This document shows positions 55,831-64,000 of a DNA stretch of 64,000 bases, piece by piece. The notes beneath the pieces were generated by a model that saw nothing but the letters and a program-made list of their open reading frames with translations, did no database searches and had not been told where the DNA came from. Within the stretch, counting starts at the first letter, position 1; the number at the start of each line of letters is the position of its first letter. Origin of the DNA: Gnomoniopsis sp. IMI 355080 (lineage: Eukaryota; Ascomycota; Sordariomycetes; Diaporthales; Gnomoniaceae); assembly GCA_027946555.1 (NCBI GenBank), contig JAPEVC010000056.1:62001-126000 (forward strand). The letters are read 5' to 3'. The translations under genes and the position numbers were made by a program.

Positions 55831-56787
55831 TCAGAGCTTCGTCACACCAGGCTGGATTCCTTCCAGAATCTCACTCAACTCTTTCCACACTCTTCGACCC
55901 ACTTCCTCCCCTTCGGCACTCTTCACAAACGACGACAGTGCCTCATCATCCACCAAGCCGTCTGTCATGTATTTCCCATGTGAATCCTTGCCCACTGCCC
56001 CAGCTGCCACCAATGTACGGCTACCAACTTCGGTGGTACGTGCCATCACAGCCTTCGTCAGCGTGAAAACTGAAAAAAGTCCGGCATCTCTGCCTAATTC
56101 AGAATGGCACAGGCCCGGGTTGAGCATGTTGATTGTGACTCCTCTGTTCTGCACTTTGGTTGCTAGCTGACGGACAGTCAACACCTCCAATAGCTTCGAC
56201 ACGTAATACCGCTCAGACACATCCTCGCTCGCATCTAGGGCGCCGAATATCGAGTCCGCATGTCGTTCGGGAAACTTGGCCCACAAGTGCACCTCGCTCG
56301 AGACGATCGTGAGCATTGTCTGTTTCTTGAGGCTTTGCGCTGTCTCCTTCAATTTCGGCAGCATCAGCAAGGCCAAGAGGAAAGTACTGATAACGTTCAC
56401 TGTGATTGTCGACTCGTGGCCCTCGAATAGTTTCTTTTCATTGGTCGAGATGCCTGCGTTCTCACACAGCACGTCGACGCGGTCGAGTTCCTGTGATGCG
56501 CGGGCGGCGAACGCCTTGACCGAGGCGTAGTTTGCCAGGTCAAGTGACCATACTTCCACCGTTTTGGAGCCGCACTGGGTGGTGCTCTCGATGTCGGCTT
56601 TGGCTTGCTCGCCAGCCTTGGTATTGCGGACAGCTAGAATGACCTTGGCGGCCCCGAGGCGGACAAAGTGCCGTGCTGCTTCTTTGCCCAGGCCAGTGTT
56701 GGACCCTGTCACGATCACGGTCTGGCCTTTGAAAGACTGATCTGGGTACGCTGGTGTTACGAAGAATTGGGAGTAGAAGAAGCCCAT
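55831..56787 (-). CDS. Short-chain dehydrogenase/reductase (classical SDR)
   Basis: NAD(P)-dependent oxidoreductase of the retinol-dehydrogenase/WW-oxidoreductase-like type. Single exon, 318 residues. The Rossmann motif TGSNTGLG is at 27-34, with VRNTKAG (an Arg after the second strand, favouring NADP). NAG is at about 113, the catalytic Ser in IVSSEV at about 165 and YYVSK at about 195. LNPGLCHSELGRD follows the active site, as in many SDRs. The N-terminus MGFFYSQFFVTPAYPDQSF is a common fungal lead for this subfamily. Substrate unknown. Neighbours are not clearly related, although tandem with the glyoxal oxidase. A TATA-like TTTATATAAG lies about 125 bp upstream, unusual here and hinting at regulated expression. 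Confidence 0.9.
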   Translation of the reverse strand: MGFFYSQFFVTPAYPDQSFKGQTVIVTGSNTGLGKEAARHFVRLGAAKVILAVRNTKAGEQAKADIESTTQCGSKTVEVWSLDLANYASVKAFAARASQELDRVDVLCENAGISTNEKKLFEGHESTITVNVISTFLLALLMLPKLKETAQSLKKQTMLTIVSSEVHLWAKFPERHADSIFGALDASEDVSERYYVSKLLEVLTVRQLATKVQNRGVTINMLNPGLCHSELGRDAGLFSVFTLTKAVMARTTEVGSRTLVAAGAVGKDSHGKYMTDGLVDDEALSSFVKSAEGEEVGRRVWKELSEILEGIQPGVTKL

Positions 56788-56910
56788 GATGGCGGATGGG
56801 TATATATATCAATGTGAATTGTTAGGGACTCGATGTGATTCTTGTCGGTGATGAGCATGTGTTCAAGACTTAGATCAGGCTCATGGAAAACCATCATTTG
56901 CATCTTGACC

Positions 56911-56920
56911 TTATATAAAC
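56911..56920 (-). promoter_or_regulatory. TATA-like element upstream of the dehydrogenase
   Basis: The minus strand reads GTTTATATAA about 125 bp before the ATG at 56787. This is a plausible TATA box; position and sequence are the only evidence. Confidence 0.45.
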
Positions 56921-57466
56921 ATGCCGACAAATCTCTCGAGTGGGACACTAGTGAACTTAGTCGGGTTTGAGTTGTGCCATGTCCAGTGCACGTCATCGCG
57001 AAGGGACGCTTGTTTTCGTGGCTTTCATTAGATATGCTGAACTAATCCGCGGGTGAATATGCCCGTCTCCAACTAGCCCCGGTCTTCTGCTTTATCCCCA
57101 GCCGCAATCCCTCTAAGTCCGCACACCGAAGCTAGACTGCGACCAAGTGACAGCTTTGTCGCTAGTATTTCAAATCGATTAATCTCGGTAATCCGCCAAC
57201 TAGAGCAAAATATAGCATTTACATATATCATTAATTGTTTGTCTCGTACCTTCGCGGGCACCTAGAGAGTTTGCTATTCCAACAGATTATTTTATTTTAT
57301 TTTATTTTGGAAAAAGAGGGCGAAAAACAAGAAAGAAAAGGTGAAAATATGGTTGTATAGCCGTTTCCCACTGCGTGTTAGACGTAGAAAAGGAAAGGAA
57401 AGGAAAATAAAGAGAGAGAAAAATGGTCGACTCGCAAGATCTACTTCAGAGCCATGCCGACTGCAC
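56921..57466. other. Dehydrogenase promoter and glyoxal oxidase 3' end
   Basis: No gene seen. It holds a (TTTTA)n run at 57288-57308, which on the coding (minus) strand is A-rich and about 160 bp past the glyoxal oxidase stop. Confidence 0.6.
57288..57308. repeat. (TTTTA)n repeat
   Basis: About four units of the 5-bp word, in the 3' region of the glyoxal oxidase gene. Confidence 0.85.
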
Positions 57467-60400
57467 TCACACTCCTGGGACAGTAAAATCAGGAAAATCA
57501 GGCCAGTTACCCAGCGATGCTGGATCACCCCCGATTCTGACATACACACCCACAGCCGGTATTCCTCCATCCACCACAAAGAATTGGTACCAACCCGGCG
57601 GGCACACATGTGCGTTTGGCGGCGCATCCACCGTGCAAGTCGTGCCAGTACAGCTCATGTTGGGAAGCAGTATTCTGTTCCCCATGCCATTGCCATGCGT
57701 ACTAAACACAGCTCCCAACAGCGTCACCGAGATAGCCCCATTCTGCGCTGTGGACCCCAGCGTGAACGAGATTCCCGTCGTGCCGTATGCCCAGTCCAAA
57801 TTGGCAATCGTGAACGTCGGCCTGGGCTTGCCCTGGAGCAGATAGGGAGGTGAGAATACCTCCACGCGATATTCCTCTGGGTTGACGTTGTCCTCCGGGT
57901 CCGACCCCGAGACCAGCACGCGTCCGTCGAGCAGCGTGACTGCTTCTGAGTGATACAACCGCGCCACAGTAGTGTTAGCCATGATGCTGATCCTGGCACC
58001 GACAGGCTTGGTTGGATCATACAGCAGCGCGTTAAGATTAGGGTTCGTCGCCAGTCCGAAACCTGCGACGCCGTGCTGGGCACCATTGAGGATAACGTAC
58101 GTTCCATCTGGCAATGGCGCCATACATGGCATCACGCGCGGCGAGGGCATTCTCTCCAGAGTCCATGTCGGATTGTCATCTTCTGGGAAGGTGGTCACAC
58201 AGTTGTCGAGTGCATTGGCGGCTCCGATGGTACTCCCACCGCAGATCAAGATGCCGAGATGGTCGGTGTAGGGGTACTTTTGAGGGAGAAGGACGCCTGT
58301 GCCTTCGAGGGGGTATGTTCTTCCTGCAGTTGGGTCATTTACGTGGCCTGGGGCGTTGGGCAGGGTTTTCGTCGTTCCAAAAGTGTTCTCATCTAGAATA
58401 CGGGCCTCATTCCAGTACTGAACGAAGATGCCGCCGGATGGGAGTACGGCAACGAAGGGGTACAAGTTATTAGGATCCGTTCGGTTAAGCCACTGCAGAT
58501 ATAGCATTTCAGTAAAAAGTCAGCTTGTAGGTGTATTCGTCGTACTCACATCCATGAACAATGGCGCAGTCCCTGTGTAAGGCAGCACCTCGATAGATGG
58601 CACAGGTGGCCCGTTAGAGCCATCCTCACCGCCCATGACCATCACAGAACCGTTGGCCATGACCATGGCGGAGGGATACCACCTTCCCACCTGGAGCTTC
58701 AGCTCGCTCACATTCTCTTGCCAATCGTTGGTACCCCAAACCCCAGGTGTCCCGTCAGGCCAGTAAAGACGTACGCCTGTCAAAGAGTCGGCAGACCATC
58801 CTCCTATTGTGAGCTGACGGCCCACCTTATCCGGAAGTACCACGCCAGCAGCGCAGAAGACATCTGTCTTGAGATGAAGCGGCCGCCATGCCTGGTCAAA
58901 GTTGTCGAGAGAGGCGAGATCGAGTTCGTATGCACCTGTCTCGTTAGCAGGACCCGTGCCCCACTTGGAGAGGAAGGAGATCTTTCCCGTGATCGATTCC
59001 GCTGCCATCAAAGGCACCGTAACACCCCCGATCAAGAATGAGTATTCCCCTGCCGCAGCACCTGAGGGGAAGCCCCACGTATACAGAGGCGCGCCAGTCC
59101 AGAAGTACGTCGTCAAACGGTTCCCATCTCCACATATCGCGGACGTATTGCCTGGGCAGGTCACAGTGCAAGAACTTTCGGCTTGCTGGGTCGAGCCAGC
59201 ATTGGCGATGTCTCCAGGGTCGCCACCTGAGTGCTGTGATGAGCATACTTTCGGACTAATAGGGGATATTTCTAGATTATATACTCACAGTAGCACTCAT
59301 CGCCGTACTCGATCCCTGCAGCCATGTACCCAAACGCCGCACATCGGTCAAGGCACAATGAAGGGGTCATGTTTTGAAAGATGATTTGCTGGGGAAACGT
59401 CCTCACTTGGTTCACATTGTCAGTGTAACAACCCTGGTAGGTCCAGTCTCCAACCTGCTCTATCGGCGCAGGGGGCGCAATAGCAATTGGCGCGCCCTCG
59501 GATACAATGGACAGGCGGTCGCCAGCACCACAGAATTGAGTTGCGTCACCTCCGCAAGGCATGTTGCAGTCACTTTCCGGAGCTTGAGTTCCATTGTTCA
59601 CGATTCCATTGCCGCAAAAGCATTGTGTGCTGTATTCGGTCCCAGACACGATATAGCCAGCACTACTGCAGGTGCTGGCGCATGACTGTGGCGTGAGTGT
59701 TACAGAGTCTGGGGCTTGGAAACTCAAAATACGTCCTTGGGCATTGTCGATCCAGCAGCCTTGTTCTGACCAACCCTCCGGGAAGCCAGTGCCTGTTGGT
59801 GCTGAAGATATGGTGGATGACGAGACGACAGAGCCGGTGCTCACGGCCGACGCCGTCGTAGTTGAAGCTTGGGCTGATGTCGAGGTTACCACATATTGCA
59901 TCTGGTAATCGTAAACATCGAGTCGATTAGCACCTCCGCAAATTTCAGTCTGGTTGCCATTGCACAACATGTCGCATCCCGTCTGAGCGGGTGCAGCTCC
60001 ATTTTGGAATTGATTATCGCAGTCTGCAGATTGTCAGCAACCGGATCAGAATCAAGACTAAGACTGGACGGTCTTACAACATTCCCCAGAGTACTCGACG
60101 CCGGCAAGGATATATCCAGCGGATTTGCAGGCCGATGTACAGAGGGCAACTGTCATATTAGCAGCCGGGACGCTGCCAATCCCATAAGTCAAGGCTCGGC
60201 CACTCGTGCCCTCTCTGGAGGAAGGTCAGTGCTTATGCTAAACAAGGCCTTTTGAAAATTTTACCCACGCGTAACATCCTATGTAACTCCAGCCATTGAC
60301 TCCCGGGTTGGGCTGCGGGCCGACTGGTTCGGAGCTGTAGAATAGATTCAGACGATTGCTTCCTCCACATGCTTCTGTGGTGTTCCCAGTACAGGCTGAC

Positions 60401-60888
60401 GAGCAATCTGTATCTGCAGCTCTAGTTGCTGCAGCGGCTAATTGGCTTCCACACCCTGGACGACGGTCAGTGGACTCGAGTAAGTGTAGGTAGGCAGTAT
60501 GGAATCATCTACAGCATTCTTGACCGTATTCTGTCCCTGCATATTGCATGCCTTTCGAAGAACAGTAGCTGATACAATTCTCATCGGTCATGCCACTGGT
60601 ATCTGTATAGGTAGCTTCACTAAGCGTTCTACCGACGTCTCTGTAACTTGCATGAGTCTATTGAGAAGTTCAATGTAGAGCATGTATACTCACACATAGC
60701 AACCTTCATATGTCCATGCGCCTGGCAGAGTGGTTGGTGTGCCTAGAGCTCTTCTTGAAACTCGAGCATAACTCGAGGACAGCTGGATGCCGATTAGCGA
60801 GTGATCCTCATTATCAGCAGGGCTGTAGACTAACGAAAGTTGACACAACAAGGGTCGAGGGCAACAGGGACCACATTAAAAATCTCAT
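57467..60888 (-). CDS. Secreted copper-radical glyoxal oxidase with four WSC domains
   Basis: AA5-type oxidase expected to turn aldehydes such as glyoxal into acids, releasing H2O2, outside the cell or at the wall. Eight exons: 60835-60888, 60694-60782, 60513-60640, 60269-60455, 60078-60214, 59289-60023, 58550-59226 and 57467-58492. All junctions are GT-AG and in frame; product 1,010 residues. A signal peptide (MRFLMWSLLPSTLVVSTF) is followed by WSC domains at about 40-130, 145-233, 282-371 and 391-480, each with the Cys pattern GCY...C...C...YSGECYC...CGG. The catalytic half keeps the expected ligands: Cys in DVFCAAGVV, Tyr in RWYPSAMV, Tyr-His in ARLYHSEA and His in FSTHGNGMGN, then PPGWYQFFVVDGG. 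Exon 1 (donor GTTAGT), exon 3 (donor GTAGAT) and exon 4 (donor GTGGGT) are the least certain. WSC domains probably bind wall glycans. Confidence 0.85.
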
Positions 60889-63800
60889 AGCGACTGGCTG
60901 TAGAGGAACACAACGATGATACAGCAAAGATAGATATTGGGTAGGGCATCGTGAGGAAAAGCAAGGTGAGCTCCCACAATGGGCAGTGTAATATTATAGA
61001 CGATTTGATGAAGTGGGACGAGCCCGAATGTCAGATCTGCGAACCTCGTTCAAATCAAATAGTACAAATACTTCGAGTCAGACGGAAGTGTACATGTTAA
61101 TGCCAATGGGTTCTTCCCCCGGTATGGTGAAGTAGTTTATCAGTGCCGAGCAAGCGGCTTACAATACCAGGTAGACACGGCGAAGAGCAAGGATGCCTAG
61201 CAAAAGATACCTTCTTGCCTGGTGACATTGTTCTAGAAAACGTGCCTGAACACGAGGTCGGGTGATGATAGCGTCCGGGTCTTGAAGCTCCATCGACCCG
61301 ATTTCACCGCGGCGCGGGATGTCGGCAGGGGCGGCAATGGTGTTCGTGCAGGATGTGGCTTGACCAGGGACCCGAAAACCTTCCTATAGCTTTCATGTAC
61401 CTAAAAGCCTTTTATGGTTTAGCTTGAACAAATACATAGTCGTGGAAAGATAGCATATATGGTTGATGATCATTGGGACGAGGCACAAGTGTTCCCGACA
61501 GAGACGTCCATATGTTGGCCTTTGTCCAGGGCGTGAGTTTGTGGCGAGCTGAAAAGGCCATACTGCAATAGTTTCGCGTCTATGCACCTGGGCATATATT
61601 CTGGATGTTTTCGCTTACGGTCTGCCTATTTTTGAAGCGGAAGGGTCACGGGGCTTCTGAACAACTGCCTTGCACGTCCAAGGTGGCCCGCAAACCTTCT
61701 GAGATGCTCGCTCGACTTGGCATCGTACCCGGATCAACTTCTCCTGTATGCTCGTCCGGCGTTGATGATAAGGAAGCTACTAGGGGGACATGTCGTTAAA
61801 GAACTGCCTCCTCCCATGGTGGATGGTCCGTGGATCAAAGAGCGGCGAAGGGACAGACGTCGTTGAATACGGGGTCGGTCTAACAAGGATTAGGAGTCGA
61901 GACTTATCTATCGAGGGCCAGGGTCCACGCCTGGACCGAAATAAGGTTAATATCCAAGCTTATTTCCCGGCTGGTATCTTGTTGACGATCTGCCAAGGTG
62001 AGCCAGGCTGTCGACTGCTTCTTTTTCTCCTCCATCCATGATATTTGAAAACAGATGAATCAATTTGTGCGACGTTGAAGCCCAGCACCTGGGACTACTG
62101 TCCACCTTTTGCCCAAGAGCGCCATCGTGCTTCGCGACGTTCCAGCCACCGCCATCAAGATGAACACAATAGATAACACGGTAGCCTTGAGAGCTGCATA
62201 ATAAGTTGCTGACAGGTACCTAGGTAGGGACGAGTCCAGACCTTTCTCGGCCACTTTTCCTCCCAGAGGCCCACCTGCATGCTGCACGCTTGTTCGATCA
62301 CTATTACGATACGCACGCGAAGACTCAGAAAGAGTAGGTGACATCGCGACAAGCCACACCCACAAACGAACCGATATCTTTGGCCTATCGACGCATGTCG
62401 ATGTCGCACTCGGTCAATGGTTGGGCAAATCGTTCGTTCAAACCTTTGGGAAAATGCAGAAGCCTCAAACATTCTCTCGTGATCGTGGAGGCCGAACTTC
62501 GTGGCAGGCTAATAAGTCGGCAGTCTACCACAGCGTAATCAAATAGATCATTGAGGCTCTGCAATTTATCGAAAAGTCGCATGTTTCCCAGGGCGAGGCG
62601 GTCTGTTCTAGCAAATCGAATGGGGTGGCTGCATCGGCATTGTCCTCGGGGCACTCAGGCCCAAAGACCCCTGTTGTGGCGCATCGATACATGGTATTTG
62701 ACGCTTGACGGAGTGTTGGTGTCTGTCTAGTTGATTTCCTCCTCCAGATAGTGGTGCCGTTTGCCATTCATGCATTCTTCACGTTGAGGCTGGGCTTGGC
62801 CTCCGACGATGCTGGCACACAGGCAGCCTGTTATCTGAAGGCAGTCAGATCGATGTCCTGCAATGTCGTTTACGTACAATAGCGAGGCGGACTAGCTGTC
62901 CATATTTGGGATGTTGGAACCAGCCGTAAGCCCTCATCGCCCTCATCCGCTCCTGCTTGGTCTCTGATAGTCTTGTGACTGTGACAGTCATTCTTGGGCC
63001 GTGAGACTACGCAGACAGCAATTTCAGGAGAAGCCGGCTAGTTCTCAGCAGTTCAGCAGTTCAGCCATGCTGTCTTTGACCTATATTTTCTTGCCCCGAC
63101 TCTGCATGAAATCCGCGTAAAGTAACTGCAATGACCATTGGGATATCTACTGAAAGACGCTCTGATATGTTAGGGGAGATTAGAAGCATCGGATTCTCCG
63201 CCAAAAGTAGATTCAAAATGGATGCTCCATTTGAACCAATCCTTCTTCCAGCATCCGCAAGCTTTTATTCGTGATATTGATCAGTTCGTAGGTGACCTGC
63301 AGGAGGCAATATTCACTAACCGGACGCATTATTTCTACGGAGGTTCATGTGACTGATTTGAAAATGAACTGGTTCTGTCTCGCGATCGAGGTACAAGACC
63401 CTGTCGTCACGTCACATCTGAGAATTTTGTCGAGGATTCATACTCTACCTTAGCAGATGTTTGCAATGCTCGAAGAAATCACCTACTATTTTATTAATTT
63501 TACCGTTGTCCGGACTACTATGGTATGTCATCCAAGGCCTGTATCTTATAACCAACCCCCTGTCAGCTGCTTACCGGGACAGGGGTTGCGGGAACGACGT
63601 GCGGAAATACTTTGCACTGTGCGGTCGCACAGTAGATGGAGAAAAATGTTCAAACCGACGACGCTCATCTGTTGATGTTGATGGCAATATCAGCCCAGTG
63701 AGCTGAGTCACCTGTCTTTTGCGCGGTGAGAACGGCAAGCATCATAATTGAGGTGGGATTTTTGCGCAATGGCCGGCCAGAATTGATTTCAACACAATTA

Positions 63801-64000
63801 CTTGTCACTTTCAGAACATCGACAACCTGTTGCTCACCAGGCGCGAACCTGGGAGTTGGCCGGTAGCGACCACTATGGCGTGTTGGACACGCCGCAAGAT
63901 ACTGTATCAACTGCCATCTGATTCGGCGTTCTGGGCCTACTCTTGTGATCTCTCGGATGTTCAACCACTATCATCATAATTAGTTGGTGCATCTTTAGGC
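60889..64000. other. 3.1-kb right end without a supported gene
   Basis: Short frames occur on both strands (62060-62365 -, 62525-62767 -, 63457-63706 +, 63665-63964 -), but none shows motifs, plausible introns or coding-like codon use. A TACCTAGGTA palindrome lies at 62217-62226. The first few hundred bases are the glyoxal oxidase promoter. A gene just beyond the edge may extend its leader into this part. Confidence 0.55.
62217..62226. repeat. TACCTAGGTA palindrome, copy 5
   Basis: Exact copy in the gene-free right end. Confidence 0.85.

Noticed and set aside
60265..60268. GTAAAA donor at the end of glyoxal oxidase exon 4
   Set aside because: It breaks the frame into exon 5; the GTGGGT donor four bases earlier keeps it and preserves the WSC pattern.

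Overview
The window is nuclear DNA of a filamentous ascomycete (Pezizomycotina, probably Sordariomycetes). The evidence is short introns of about 42-80 bp with GTAAGT/GTGAGT donors and CTAAC/CTGAC-like branch sites, GC-rich third codon positions, monocistronic genes on both strands, and protein families typical of this group: long-N-terminus adenylate cyclase, WSC-domain glyoxal oxidase, GT15 mannosyltransferase and BEM46 hydrolase. I cannot name the species. Seventeen protein genes are supported, one of them (a 154-residue PSI-like membrane protein) visible only after splicing. I recognised no rRNA, tRNA, CRISPR array or intact transposon.

Layout. 1-3647 (-): 5' half of adenylate cyclase, running off the left edge, preceded by about 3.8 kb without a gene. 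7.5-15.9 kb: RTC4-domain protein (-), dynamitin (-), molybdopterin synthase small subunit (+), PSI-like membrane protein (-), COG4 (-). 16.8-23.1 kb: PMR1 Golgi Ca/Mn pump (-), divergent from cohesin Rad21 (+). 24.6-31.7 kb: membrane-anchored ubiquitin protease (+) and AAAP amino-acid transporter (+), 3 kb apart. 32.7-45.6 kb: Ser-rich unknown protein (-), GT15 mannosyltransferase (+), ERD1-like EXS protein (-), PEX10 (+), LYAR-type zinc-finger protein (-). 49.3-60.9 kb: BEM46-like hydrolase (+), FAP1/NF-X1 zinc-finger protein (-), short-chain dehydrogenase (-), and a secreted glyoxal oxidase with four WSC domains (-). 61-64 kb holds no gene I can support.

How the genes relate. Most are housekeeping genes and the window does not look like a biosynthetic cluster. 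A loose theme is the Golgi: COG4 (retrograde tethering), PMR1 (Mn2+ supply for mannosyltransferases), a GT15 mannosyltransferase and an ERD1-like protein (glycosyltransferase retention) all lie here, COG4/PMR1 and GT15/ERD1 being direct neighbours. Co-regulation is inference only.

Items most worth a second look: an in-frame, coding-like 88-codon extension after the UAG stop of the ubiquitin protease; the 10-bp palindrome TACCTAGGTA, present five times and always outside coding sequence; several G/C homopolymers of 11-14 bases, also non-coding, one just upstream of a start codon; and a cluster of overlapping palindromes near 35.3 kb.
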